Assembly (NCBI GenBank): GCA_016188705.1 | Contig: JACPHH010000024.1 | Span: forward strand, 1 to 64,000 | DNA length: 64,000 nucleotides | Origin: Candidatus Peregrinibacteria bacterium | GTDB taxonomy: Bacteria; Patescibacteriota; Gracilibacteria; UBA1369; JACRIC01 | Direction: 5' to 3' | Part shown: positions 47,047-57,560 of the stretch, piece after piece | Layout of the letters: each line of letters begins with the position of its first letter | Numbering within the stretch: position 1 is the stretch's first letter | The notes under the pieces: model-generated | Told to the model about the DNA's origin: nothing | Seen by the model: the letters and a program-made list of their open reading frames with translations, nothing else | The model's database searches: none | Program-made: the position numbers and the translations under genes

Positions 47047-47427
47047 ATGAACAACGATAAAAACTGGAAGGAAAAACTCACTCCCGAACAATATCGTATA
47101 ACCCGTTTAAAAGGGACAGAGGCGCCATTTACCGGAGAATATTATAAAACGAAAAATAAAGGCATGTATACCTGCGTTTGTTGCGATAATCCCCTCTTCG
47201 ATTCCGAAACGAAATATGAATCAGGAACCGGCTGGCCGAGCTTCTCCGAGCTTTCAAACGAAAAAAATGTAAAATTAGTGCCAGACGAAAGTCACGGCAT
47301 GAAACGGATAGAGGTCATCTGCGCGAAATGCGATGCCCATTTAGGACACCTTTTTGATGACGGTCCAACTCCAACAGGAAAACGCTACTGCATAAATTCC
47401 GCGGCTCTTAATCTAAAAAATCTTTGA
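47047..47427 (+). CDS. msrB: Peptide-methionine (R)-S-oxide reductase MsrB
   Basis: [61 protein letters not shown]. Confidence 0.95.
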   Translation: MNNDKNWKEKLTPEQYRITRLKGTEAPFTGEYYKTKNKGMYTCVCCDNPLFDSETKYESGTGWPSFSELSNEKNVKLVPDESHGMKRIEVICAKCDAHLGHLFDDGPTPTGKRYCINSAALNLKNL

Positions 47428-47447
47428 AAAACATCGCTTATTAATAA

Positions 47448-48164
47448 TCACTTCTTCAAAAAGCCACGAATAATAGCCTCCCAAAAAGTAATATTAGGAT
47501 CGAGTTGATTATTTTCATCCGTTGCAATTCTATTCAAGGTAGGATTATTACTGAATTTTTCGGGTGGTAAATTCGGGTCCGTTAAAGCGGTCAGTGTATT
47601 ATCAATAGTAACGAGACTACTTTGAATTTGTCTAAGCTGCATTGACATAGCAATAGATCCATCAAGGCCAGTCCAACGAGTTATTTTCTTAACGACTTTT
47701 GAACTTTCAGATTGTTGTTTGAGCCATTGAGCAGCTTGATCATATTTTTTATATGATGGCATTTGAAATTTTTCTAAATATGTATGTATTTTTTCTTTTG
47801 CCGATGCCAAAAAAACACTATTAAAACGAATATTTTTTCCATGAATAAAAGTCAATTCTGTATTTATTGTATCAAGTTCATGAATCACAAGATCAAATCT
47901 TCGAGATGTTTCAATTTCATTTCTTAAAATATCAAACTCTGAAATAGGCGCTCTGGCATATTGATCAAGTTTTTTTTGAGCATCTGATATAGCGATAAAA
48001 TGCTCTTTCATTGCAGAAAGAGAAAGTAGGTTGAGTCCACGATCCAGTGTTTCGATGCCCTCACCCACAATATTCAATCCCAAATTGAATACACCTTGCA
48101 ATAATCCCCCTTCATTTTCAGGAGCTGATGGATTATTTTTGTTTGCCTCTGCATTATCTGCCAT
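47448..48164 (-). CDS. Hypothetical protein
   Basis: Long open frame, coding-like composition, no recognised motif. Confidence 0.65.
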   Translation of the reverse strand: MADNAEANKNNPSAPENEGGLLQGVFNLGLNIVGEGIETLDRGLNLLSLSAMKEHFIAISDAQKKLDQYARAPISEFDILRNEIETSRRFDLVIHELDTINTELTFIHGKNIRFNSVFLASAKEKIHTYLEKFQMPSYKKYDQAAQWLKQQSESSKVVKKITRWTGLDGSIAMSMQLRQIQSSLVTIDNTLTALTDPNLPPEKFSNNPTLNRIATDENNQLDPNITFWEAIIRGFLKK

Positions 48165-48250
48165 AGTTGTTGATTATAAAAATAAGATGCGCAAGTCAAA
48201 AAATTCTTCTTATTATAACAGATTTTAACGTACATTGCAAATATACCCTC

Positions 48251-48372
48251 AGTACCTGCCCACCGCTTTTGTTTATTCAGATAGAAATGGGGAGGGGACT
48301 CCATTTTCGCTACGCTATAGGCTTAAATGGCAGTCCTCGCCTTCTCTTTCGAAAAAAAACGGTAAGCAGTTA
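48251..48372. repeat. R1 palindromic element
   Basis: TACCTGCCCACCGCTTTTGTTTATTCAGATAGAAATGGGGAGGGGACTCCATTTTCGCTACGC ... AACGGTAAGCAGTTA. Confidence 0.8.
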
Positions 48373-48421
48373 CAAAATTTATCCCTATGCCATATTTTCG
48401 TTGATGATCCTCAAGTTCTCT

Positions 48422-50347
48422 TCAAGGCATTACAAATGGCCGCAAACCCAGAATTACAAGCTTTCTATTAGCTTCCAAAAAAGCTTCTCGAAGCTTACCC
48501 GTCTGTTTCATGTCTGCTCGCGGCGATAGACCCCCCAACATATTTCCAAGAGACAACCTGTCAATGATCGAAATGCCGGTTTCGCCCAAATTTACGCCAA
48601 TTTCTTGCAAAGCTCCACGCCTTTTTTCAAGTTCATTGCGAAGCGTCAAAATACGTATTTTTTCTCCATCTTCCTGAGAAATATCCCGCAAAGATGTATA
48701 TTTTTCAATAATTTTCATAATATTTTCCTCAACTGCCGTAAGATGAATTTCTTTGAGCTCATCAACCACTTCAACGCCTGTATACACTGCAAAAGCAATA
48801 TTCAATGGACCACTTATCACTCCCTGCCCTACACGCTTTCCAATAATATTTCCTATGGTTTTAAGACCTCGTCTCGCGATGCTTTTCCCTGGAATCGGCG
48901 CGAGATGATAACCGAGTTTCATAGAAAGTCGAGCAAATCCCGGCATTAATCGAAGCAACGCGGCCAATTCCACGGCCTGCAAACCTGTGGAAAACAAAGG
49001 ATGTTCCTTAAACCATCCCATATCATAAGCCGATCGTACATGAACAGGCTCTTTTCCTTCTTCCCGATCAACACTTTCAGGCAACAAAATACCAAACGGC
49101 GAATACATCTGCATAAGACGACAAATATCACGCCCTTTTATTTGCATAAATTTAGCGCGTCCTTCCGAATCCGCCGAAAATTCCGATGTTTTTTCACCGC
49201 GGGCCAAAGGAAAATCATATTGAATCAGGTCAATTTGCGTATCAATAATTTTCTTCATGACAGCAGTTGTCGCTGGAACAAAGCGCCGAAACGCTTTCAT
49301 AAACTCCTCCTTATCTTTTTCAGCGAGCATGTTATCGGGATTGGCTTTGAGATTCACGCATGCCTGACGAATGGCATTTATCGCATCCGCATCAACAACG
49401 CTTCCTATTTCGGCTATCTGTTTTTTCACTTCCTCTTCAATCGATCTCACCAATGTTTCATCGAATACCAAGGGTTTCATAATATTTTTACCCACTTTCC
49501 CCGCGGCAATCGCGACAGTGCGCGAAAGCCCTTCATTCCCTCCGATTATGTCCACCGCGACATCAATCGCTTTTTCCGTTCCTTTTTGAATCATTCCGCG
49601 TATTCCCTCAAAATTCGCCTTCTGATTTTCAAAAATCTCCCGTGCCCTTTGTGCCATACTTTCTGCCACTTTCTGCTGATATTCACCGTTTGTCAGTGAA
49701 TCATAAAGATTAAGCGTGGTCATAAGGATATCGATATTACCATCTCGTTCGCTTTTTGGAAGTTTTAATATTTTGTCAGTCAATTCCGTGTATCGATCGA
49801 GAGTTACCGCGTATGTTTCCAAAAGCGCGTCACGATCACCAATGTTTGCCAATTGCCCAATGCGTTTCGTTTGAGAGGCATCAAGTGTGTCATCAAGACG
49901 TTCTTCAGCCGATACATATTCCGCTTTTGTCACGGGCTTTTTTCTCTCAAGCAATTTTCTAAAAGAATCTAAAAAATCGTCTGATTGACTTTCATTCTGC
50001 GTCCTTCGTGAATATATCGCATTCATGGCGCGAGCAGCCTCAATCACTTCCGAATCTTGAGCAAACTGAAAAAGTTGCCGGATCATTCTTGTAAAATCCT
50101 CAATTTTCAATTCTCTTTTAAAAATTTCCGCTTGAAGACTGGAATCTTCCGGCGTTAATCGTTGTTGCAATTCCTGAATTTTCGTTTTTAATAACTTTAT
50201 ATTTGTTTCAAGAGATCTAATAAGATCGCTAATTTCACTTGGCACGTCTAATTCAGGATGCTCTATTAAAAAACCAAGAGAATCTCCTGCCTTTAAATCA
50301 ACTGCTTCTCTTTTTCGTTCACTTCCTTCAGGTTTATACGACGCCAT
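48422..50347 (-). CDS. Hypothetical large helical protein (start at MASYKPEGSERK)
   Basis: Long ORF; internal ATG at 50347 preferred since the upstream part overlaps the next gene. Confidence 0.7.
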   Translation of the reverse strand: MASYKPEGSERKREAVDLKAGDSLGFLIEHPELDVPSEISDLIRSLETNIKLLKTKIQELQQRLTPEDSSLQAEIFKRELKIEDFTRMIRQLFQFAQDSEVIEAARAMNAIYSRRTQNESQSDDFLDSFRKLLERKKPVTKAEYVSAEERLDDTLDASQTKRIGQLANIGDRDALLETYAVTLDRYTELTDKILKLPKSERDGNIDILMTTLNLYDSLTNGEYQQKVAESMAQRAREIFENQKANFEGIRGMIQKGTEKAIDVAVDIIGGNEGLSRTVAIAAGKVGKNIMKPLVFDETLVRSIEEEVKKQIAEIGSVVDADAINAIRQACVNLKANPDNMLAEKDKEEFMKAFRRFVPATTAVMKKIIDTQIDLIQYDFPLARGEKTSEFSADSEGRAKFMQIKGRDICRLMQMYSPFGILLPESVDREEGKEPVHVRSAYDMGWFKEHPLFSTGLQAVELAALLRLMPGFARLSMKLGYHLAPIPGKSIARRGLKTIGNIIGKRVGQGVISGPLNIAFAVYTGVEVVDELKEIHLTAVEENIMKIIEKYTSLRDISQEDGEKIRILTLRNELEKRRGALQEIGVNLGETGISIIDRLSLGNMLGGLSPRADMKQTGKLREAFLEANRKLVILGLRPFVMP

Positions 50348-50948
50348 AAGAACCTGTAGTAAAAAGGTCTCTAAAAAGATCGATAGAAGAAGGATCAATA
50401 GCAATCAACTTTGTAAGCAATTCGCTCGTCAAACGAAGTCCTTCTTCACCAAAGCCCGACAGGCCAGCGGTTAAGGGAACGCCAAAATACCAAAGACCAA
50501 ATCCAGCGAGTACGATGACGGCAGTTTTAAAAGGATGATCTTTTATGCAATTTCCGAGCCACGCGGCAGGTTTTAAAATTAAAAATTCCATGGCCTTTTT
50601 TACTCGTTCCATCATCGGACCAAAAATCGCATCATGAGTTTCGGCAAGTTCATTCCGTTCTTGACTCAAATCCAATGCTCCAACTTCACGTCCACCTTTC
50701 TTTATTTCAAGCCCTTTAACTTCTTCAACAAGTCTCATTATACTAGGTTCACCTTGATCAAAACCGCTCATTACATCAGGAATCCTCATCACGTCAGGAA
50801 CTCCTATAGTGTCAGGAACTCTTGTATCATCGGAGAAAAACCTTTCCAAACTCTTGCCCGCTAAAACACCCTCAGGAACCGATCCTGGAACAAAATCAGG
50901 ACTTGCCGGCTCATAATTTGATCCCCGTTGAGATGAAGAATGTATCAT
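50334..50948 (-). CDS. Hypothetical membrane-associated protein
   Basis: ORF with one hydrophobic segment (TAVIVLAGFGLWYFGVPLTAG); overlaps next start by 14 nt. Confidence 0.6.
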   Translation of the reverse strand: MIHSSSQRGSNYEPASPDFVPGSVPEGVLAGKSLERFFSDDTRVPDTIGVPDVMRIPDVMSGFDQGEPSIMRLVEEVKGLEIKKGGREVGALDLSQERNELAETHDAIFGPMMERVKKAMEFLILKPAAWLGNCIKDHPFKTAVIVLAGFGLWYFGVPLTAGLSGFGEEGLRLTSELLTKLIAIDPSSIDLFRDLFTTGSYGVV

Positions 50949-50951
50949 GGA

Positions 50952-51449
50952 TTATTCTTTATAAAGTTCTTTTTTTTCTCGAAGATATTTTCTGAAAGCC
51001 TTTTCCAAAAATATTTCCTCGGCTTGCCGCAGCTTATTTCTCCCCTCAATCAAACTTTTAAGATTTTCAATTGTTTTCTCATGAAAATCTCCTGTTTCCA
51101 TTTTTTTTAAAACATCTTCAATAAGTCTTGTAATTCCGTATGAACCTAATATTTTAAAAAGATTATCCGCCATGTCATCTTTGATAATGCACTTTTGAAT
51201 AATGGTATGGGATATGCCGTCTCGAGTCGCCATGGTACAATATTTTTCCGCGCCGACTTTCTGAGTATTTGCTATTAAAAATCGTAAAAACTCTTTTGCC
51301 AGGGGCATGTCATATTTTTTCAAAAATGGGGACGGCAACTCGACACGAAGTTTTGATAATATCTGAGTCAACAAATCTGCTTTATGCGGATATTTTTGCG
51401 CGATGCCCTCCACAAGCTTTTGCTCCGATACATAAAGGATATTTCTCAT
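50952..51449 (-). CDS. Hypothetical protein
   Basis: ORF 165 aa in the same minus-strand cluster. Confidence 0.6.
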   Translation of the reverse strand: MRNILYVSEQKLVEGIAQKYPHKADLLTQILSKLRVELPSPFLKKYDMPLAKEFLRFLIANTQKVGAEKYCTMATRDGISHTIIQKCIIKDDMADNLFKILGSYGITRLIEDVLKKMETGDFHEKTIENLKSLIEGRNKLRQAEEIFLEKAFRKYLREKKELYKE

Positions 51450-51493
51450 ATTTCTATTGTACTCCTTCTTTTCTAATATTCAATACCGAAACA

Positions 51494-51720
51494 AGGGTCA
51501 TACGCTTTTTCCTTTGAAAAAAAGTACATATCGCTGGGAGGCGGGGGCTCGTCGCTCAGATACTCGGCTGGATCAAAAAGGACGAAAATTCGCTAAAAAT
51601 GCTATCGGCTACGCATTTTTTAACGCTCATTTTCGCCTCTTTTTGAAAACCAGCCTGCGTAACTCGCTCCGAACCCCCGCCTCCCAGCATATGTTTTCAA
51701 TTTGCGTATGATCCCGAAAA
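51494..51720. mobile_element. Foldback/MITE-like element (family R4)
   Basis: CATATCGCTGGGAGGCGGGGG (51527-51547) inverted to CCCCCGCCTCCCAGCATATG (51674-51693); outer arms GGTCATACGC / GCGTATGATCC extend the TIR. Confidence 0.75.
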
Positions 51721-51795
51721 AACGCCACGTCAACCACACATTGCTTGACAAAAATAAAATAATACTTTTTAATACAAGTAAATAAAATACAATAT

Positions 51796-52677
51796 ATGTC
51801 AGATAATTCTAAACCAAGGGACATAGATCGCGATAAAATAACTGATCCTAGCGAAATTACTGATGACAATTCTACTGATGATGCTGACGCTGCTACTGCT
51901 AAAACTGCCAATGCTATGAGGTCTACTGAAATTGGACATACTGCTCATGCTGGAACGAATAATTCTCATGATTTTATTAAAGATATTATTATTCAAGAGA
52001 GGAAAGTTCGTTTAGTAATTGAACAATTTTTCCCAATGAATGAGATACGGGAGGATACAGCAAGAAATATGCAAGATTCAAGTCCATGGACAAAAATAAC
52101 TGCAAAAGATATAAAACGATGGGAAGAGATAATTCAAGAACACTTAGACGGAATTCTCAAAATATTCTGTAATCAGGATGAAAACATCGACACTCGCATG
52201 AAAGCTGGCGTACAACTATTGGAATTTCTGGAAGGAGGCGCTGATGAAACACTCATTGATCCACTCAAATTTTTATGTGAATCAGAAACAAATGCAACAA
52301 TACTTCATATTGCATTCGAAGCTTTCTCCATGATCCCATGCGCAAAGTCAGTAGAAAACATGATTATAATAGCTGAAAGGCAAAAAAAAGACTCCGAAAT
52401 ACAAAGAATATTGTGCGAAAAAATCGGAATTCTTATAAACTCGATGCTTCGTTATCCTCCTGGGAAAATTATAGCAATTCGATTAATGGCCATAGAAGAA
52501 AAAATACAAAAAATTGCCCTCCCTCTTTCTCGTTCAAAACATCCAATAGTATCAAAAGTCGGTGAACAAATTCATGAAAGATTATTAAGACATAAAGAAT
52601 CATGTCATACTCAACTCGTCTATTCAGGTGAATTGAGCTTAGACCAACTTGAGCCACCTTCTATTTTACGACATTAA
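51796..52677 (+). CDS. Hypothetical protein, possibly helical-repeat (HEAT-like)
   Basis: Long ORF; helical, low-complexity N-terminus DDNSTDDADAATAKTANA. Confidence 0.6.
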   Translation: MSDNSKPRDIDRDKITDPSEITDDNSTDDADAATAKTANAMRSTEIGHTAHAGTNNSHDFIKDIIIQERKVRLVIEQFFPMNEIREDTARNMQDSSPWTKITAKDIKRWEEIIQEHLDGILKIFCNQDENIDTRMKAGVQLLEFLEGGADETLIDPLKFLCESETNATILHIAFEAFSMIPCAKSVENMIIIAERQKKDSEIQRILCEKIGILINSMLRYPPGKIIAIRLMAIEEKIQKIALPLSRSKHPIVSKVGEQIHERLLRHKESCHTQLVYSGELSLDQLEPPSILRH

Positions 52678-52683
52678 AAAATA

Positions 52684-53781
52684 TTAATTCAAAAAAGTAA
52701 AACGGTTATCAATCCATTTCGTTTTTGAATAAACCTTTTTGCCGTCAAAATAGAGTTCCGCGTTAGCCCAATCAAAACGGAAAATAAGATCCCAGTGGAT
52801 AGTGGAATCATTGCCGTTCGACGCTTCGTCATAACATTTTCCAAGAGCCATGTGAAGACTTTTTCCCATTTTTTCATCAAAAAGGATCTCGCGAGTCGGC
52901 TCCAGTATAGATTTATTCAGTCCCAACGCGAATTCTCCATAGTAGCGAGCGCCGGAATCGGTATTAAGAATGCTTGTCAAATCTTTCACGTCATGGCTGC
53001 AGGCCTCTTTGACGACTTTTCCGTTTTTCAACCACACTTTCACCCAATCAAAATCCTTTGACATATAGCGAGTCGGCACATTGTAACGAATAACGCCGTT
53101 TACCGAATCTCGAATCGGAGACGTAAAAACTTCCCCATCCGGCAAATTAAATTGTCCGCAACATTTGATCCATTTTTGACCATCAATGGAAAGCGTCAAA
53201 TCCGTCTCGTGTCCAACAACGCGAATTTTCTTCACTTTTTTCAGAAGATCAATAAGTTTCAATTGCGTGGTTTCCTCTTTTTTCCAATCTTTAATGCAAC
53301 TATCAAAAACAAAATTTTCCCAAGCCTCCAAGCTCTTCTTTGCTGTCTGCGCCGTGGCGTTATTCGGATAATAAAAAAGACACCAGCGTTTTTTATGCAA
53401 AATATCACTGAGCGGTTTCATCGCCTTCATCGCGAGTTGCTTCTTTTTAATGTCCACGGCCGCGAGTTCAAACGGATTTTCATCAGCGATAATCTGAATC
53501 ATGGCGTCATAATTATCCGCCACTTTTTTATCGAGAGGATCGAGAAACGTAATCTGCTCTTTCGTGGCATTTTCATAAAAAATACGCGCCATTTCGTCGC
53601 TCGAATATTTCACGTCGATTTTAAACGCGCCGGCCTTTACAGCCTCAAGATAAAGCTCCTTAATAAGAGGATAACCATCAAATCCATAGCCGCGAATAAG
53701 AAGTTTTTCACCTTTTTTTAAAGCGATGGAATAATTGATCATAATATCCGCAAGTTTCTTCAATTTTTGCGTATCAACCAT
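52684..53781 (-). CDS. M29-family aminopeptidase
   Basis: LIRGYGFDGYPLIKELYLEAVKAGA; FNLPDGEVFTSPIRDSVNG; ARYYGEFALGLN; IHWDLIFRF. Confidence 0.85.
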   Translation of the reverse strand: MVDTQKLKKLADIMINYSIALKKGEKLLIRGYGFDGYPLIKELYLEAVKAGAFKIDVKYSSDEMARIFYENATKEQITFLDPLDKKVADNYDAMIQIIADENPFELAAVDIKKKQLAMKAMKPLSDILHKKRWCLFYYPNNATAQTAKKSLEAWENFVFDSCIKDWKKEETTQLKLIDLLKKVKKIRVVGHETDLTLSIDGQKWIKCCGQFNLPDGEVFTSPIRDSVNGVIRYNVPTRYMSKDFDWVKVWLKNGKVVKEACSHDVKDLTSILNTDSGARYYGEFALGLNKSILEPTREILFDEKMGKSLHMALGKCYDEASNGNDSTIHWDLIFRFDWANAELYFDGKKVYSKTKWIDNRFTFLN

Positions 53782-53862
53782 GGTATAAAAAAAATGATAA
53801 AAATATTTTTTCCGAATAAAAAGGCATTATTTCAATAAAAATGATTTACTTATCCAAACACA

Positions 53863-54069
53863 TTACGATGAATAATCGCAGCCAAAAATTATTTTGTCTC
53901 GTACTGCATTTACAATTTTTGGATATTGTCGAAATTCCTCTAAAAAAAATACCGCAGGGCTGGAATGTGACTCATCTGGGATTTCATCACCACTAACGCA
54001 TGAAAATTCTAAACCTGCATCAGAACCCGGTTCGGAATCAATTCTACGCCCTTCAGGTCTATCAACCAT
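53863..54069 (-). CDS. Possible small hypothetical protein
   Basis: 68-aa ORF in an otherwise empty gap; no motif. Confidence 0.3.
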   Translation of the reverse strand: MVDRPEGRRIDSEPGSDAGLEFSCVSGDEIPDESHSSPAVFFLEEFRQYPKIVNAVRDKIIFGCDYSS

Positions 54070-54187
54070 AAAATTAAATTAATAAAATAAAAATATTTCA
54101 AAACTGAATATACTATTGCTCATATTTTAGAAAACCGTCAAGAATATTTCAAAAAAACAGAAATTTGGTATAATAAAAACGCATTCA

Positions 54188-57100
54188 TTGAAATACGGAA
54201 ACCCAGATACATATGATTTCATTATAGATTCATTCATGTCTATCAATTTTATAGAAGTACGAACAAAAATTCCTGATCCTCGGGTAAAAGCCCTTAAAAA
54301 ACAACTTCTCGGATACAAAAATATCACTGAAATAAGCGTGTCCGACATCTATACGATTGAAAAAAAACTCACGAAGAATGATCTCGAAAAAATCGCGAAG
54401 CTCCTCGTGAATCCGGTTATTGAAGAAGCCAGCATTAACGAAACCAAACTTCCTCCAAACACCGATTGGATTATTGAAATCGGCTTTTTGCCGAAAGTAA
54501 CGGATAACGTGGCGAACACAGTAAAAGAATGCATGGAAGATTTTTTGCACCACCATAATCCATCGCGCGATGATAAAAACACAAATTTTTTCTCAAATAA
54601 CGCAAATAATGAAGGAGTATACAGTATTTTTGCGCTCTACGTGAGTGGAATTTTAAATGAATCAGAAGCGAAAAAAATCGGCAATGAACTTATGAATCCA
54701 CTCATTCAACGCATATCCGTCCAGTCGCGAAAACAGTACGAAAAAAACGGCAGCATGGCAAAAAATGTTCCTCAAATGAGCTTTCAAAACCATGTAAAAA
54801 TCGACGAAATTGACATGAATTTGAACAACGAATCATTAAAAAAACTTGGAAAACAAGGCATCCCGAATAAAGACGGCTCGCGAAGAGGCCCTCTCGCCCT
54901 CGACCTCGAACAATTGAAAACCATACAAACACATTTTAAAAAACTCGGACGAAAACCGCGCGATATCGAACTCGAATCTCTGGCGCAAACTTGGTCGGAA
55001 CACTGCAAACATACCATTTTCTCCTCAGAACTCGACGAAATCAAAGAAGGCCTCTACAAACGCTACATCAAAGGCGCGACGGAACGCATTCGCGAACAAA
55101 AAAATACCCCGCAAGACATTTGCGTTTCCGTTTTCAAAGATAATGCCGGTGCCATCATTTTTGACGATGAATACCTCATAACTCACAAGGTCGAAACGCA
55201 CAACACTCCATCAGCTCTCGATCCATTTGGCGGCGCTGTTACAGGCATTCTCGGCGTCAATAGAGACACCATCGGATTCGGAATGGGGGCGAAACCCATC
55301 GCGAATTTTTACGGCTACTGCTTCGCCGATCCGAATGACACAAAACCACTCTACAAAAGCCCAAACAAAACACAAAAAATGCTCGAACCCAAACGCATTA
55401 TGATGGGGGTTATCGGCGGCGTCACCAAAGGTGGAAACGATTCAGGCATACCGACACCGCTCGGATTCATGTATTTCGATCCGCGTTACAAAGGAAAACC
55501 GCTCGTTTTTGTCGGAACCGTCGGCATTATTCCAAAAATCATCAACCGCAAACCTTCCCATGAAAAAAAAGCGCGTCCCGGCGATTACATTGTGGTGGTT
55601 GGAGGCCGTGTTGGAAAAGACGGCATTCACGGCGCGACTTTTTCGTCGGAAGCGCTTGACAGCGGAAGTCCTGTTACCGCCGTGCAAATCGGCGATCCTA
55701 TTACTCAAAAAAAATTCAGCGACGCTCTCGTGAAAGAAGCGCGCGATCTGGGACTTTACACGAGCATTACGGACAACGGCGCTGGAGGACTTTCCTGCTC
55801 CGTCTGTGAAATGGCGAAAGAAAGCGGAGGATGTCATGTAATACTCGAAAAAATTCCAACAAAATACCCAAATCTTTCTCCATGGGAAATATGGATTTCC
55901 GAATCGCAGGAACGAATGACTCTTTCAGTGCCAAAAAATAAATGGCCGGCATTTGAAAATCTCATGAAACGACGCGCCGTGGAAGCAAGCGTTATTGGCG
56001 AATTCACGGATTCAGGAAAATGCGTCATTGAAAACGATAAAAAACTTATTATGGATTTGGAACTCAATTTTTTGCATGACGGCTGTCCGAAAAAAATTCT
56101 CAAAAGCGCGCCCTATAATGTAAATACGTTTTCATCAAAAAATAATGAAATAAAACTCTCCGAACACAATGTATTCGAGACAAAATATCCACAATCACAG
56201 TCAACCGCGTCAAAAAAAAACACTTCAAAATCATCGCAGGCTGAAATATTAAAAAACTCTCAATCTATAAAAAAACAATTCGATTGGACAAACCAACTCC
56301 TCCAAATGCTCGCCCGCCTCAATCTCACGAGCTACGAATTCGTGAGCCGGCAATACGATCATGAAGTTCAAAGCACCGATATTTTAAAACCGCTTCAAGG
56401 ACGCGGTCGCGTCAATGCTTCGGCCAGCGTGATCAAACCGCTCTACAATTCACAAAAAGGAATTATTCTTTCTTATGGCATAAATCCGCTCTACAGCGAC
56501 ATTGATACCTACCACATGGCCGCTTGCGCCATTGACACCGCGGTGAGAAATGCCGTTGCCACTGGAGCAAATCTTAATCATCTCGCGCTACTTGATAATT
56601 TCTGCTGGTGTTCGAGTAATGACCCCGAACGGCTCGGACAGCTTAAAGAAGCCGCTCGTGCTTGCTACGATTACGCCGTCGCTTACGGCACGCCATTCAT
56701 TTCAGGGAAGGACAGCATGTTCAATGACTTCAATGGTTTTGATGAAAATGGAAATCCTGTAAAAATTTCCATTTCTCCTACTTTGCTCATTTCCTCAATT
56801 GGAGTCATCGATAATATTGAAAACGCGGTTTCACTCGACGTCAAAATGCCAGGAGATCTCATATACATTTTAGGCGAAACTTCGGATGAACTCGGTGGCA
56901 GCGAATATATGAATTTCATGAACGAAAAAAACCAAAAACAATTTTTTACAAATACTCCCGAAAATGCCTCAAACTCAATCGAAAAACACATCCAAAACTC
57001 ACTGGAAAATTTTATTCAAAATGAAATCAAAATCAATGTTCCAAAAGTAAACGCGAAAACAAATAAAAAACTTTACGAGGCATATAATCATGCTATTCAA

Positions 57101-57529
57101 AAAAATCTCATCGCTTCAGCTCAAAGCGTTGGTCTCGGAGGACTCGCCGTAGCGCTCGCAAAAAAAGCCATAGCCGGTCAACTCGGAATGGACATTTCAT
57201 TTAAAAATATCCCGACACGCAAAAATGCCAAAGAATGCAAAAATCCTTCCACTGATAAAAATTTTTCAGCGCTTTTAGATAATTCTAACGAAACTCTTTC
57301 CGACATGACTCTACTTTTCTCGGAAAGCCAAGGTCGAATAATCGTAAGTATTGCGCCCGAAAATAAAAAATCTTTCGAAAAAATATTTAAAGGATTTCCT
57401 TTCGCGCCTATTGGCGTAGTATGCGAAAACGCTGAATTTACCATCGAAGGGAAAAATGGAACAAAAATACTCGAAACCAATGTCAACGCTTTGACCAAAA
57501 ACTATCGAAAAACTTTCTGTCAATATTAA
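54188..57529 (+). CDS. purL: Phosphoribosylformylglycinamidine synthase, PurL with N-terminal PurS-like region
   Basis: ESLAQTWSEHCKHTIFSSEL; HKVETHNTPSALDPFGGAVTGILGVNRD; GGSEYM; PurS-like N-terminus. Start possibly 54239 (MSINFIEVRTK). Confidence 0.93.
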   Translation: MKYGNPDTYDFIIDSFMSINFIEVRTKIPDPRVKALKKQLLGYKNITEISVSDIYTIEKKLTKNDLEKIAKLLVNPVIEEASINETKLPPNTDWIIEIGFLPKVTDNVANTVKECMEDFLHHHNPSRDDKNTNFFSNNANNEGVYSIFALYVSGILNESEAKKIGNELMNPLIQRISVQSRKQYEKNGSMAKNVPQMSFQNHVKIDEIDMNLNNESLKKLGKQGIPNKDGSRRGPLALDLEQLKTIQTHFKKLGRKPRDIELESLAQTWSEHCKHTIFSSELDEIKEGLYKRYIKGATERIREQKNTPQDICVSVFKDNAGAIIFDDEYLITHKVETHNTPSALDPFGGAVTGILGVNRDTIGFGMGAKPIANFYGYCFADPNDTKPLYKSPNKTQKMLEPKRIMMGVIGGVTKGGNDSGIPTPLGFMYFDPRYKGKPLVFVGTVGIIPKIINRKPSHEKKARPGDYIVVVGGRVGKDGIHGATFSSEALDSGSPVTAVQIGDPITQKKFSDALVKEARDLGLYTSITDNGAGGLSCSVCEMAKESGGCHVILEKIPTKYPNLSPWEIWISESQERMTLSVPKNKWPAFENLMKRRAVEASVIGEFTDSGKCVIENDKKLIMDLELNFLHDGCPKKILKSAPYNVNTFSSKNNEIKLSEHNVFETKYPQSQSTASKKNTSKSSQAEILKNSQSIKKQFDWTNQLLQMLARLNLTSYEFVSRQYDHEVQSTDILKPLQGRGRVNASASVIKPLYNSQKGIILSYGINPLYSDIDTYHMAACAIDTAVRNAVATGANLNHLALLDNFCWCSSNDPERLGQLKEAARACYDYAVAYGTPFISGKDSMFNDFNGFDENGNPVKISISPTLLISSIGVIDNIENAVSLDVKMPGDLIYILGETSDELGGSEYMNFMNEKNQKQFFTNTPENASNSIEKHIQNSLENFIQNEIKINVPKVNAKTNKKLYEAYNHAIQKNLIASAQSVGLGGLAVALAKKAIAGQLGMDISFKNIPTRKNAKECKNPSTDKNFSALLDNSNETLSDMTLLFSESQGRIIVSIAPENKKSFEKIFKGFPFAPIGVVCENAEFTIEGKNGTKILETNVNALTKNYRKTFCQY

Positions 57530-57560
57530 AAAAATTAAAAACACCCACTTTTTATCATCT

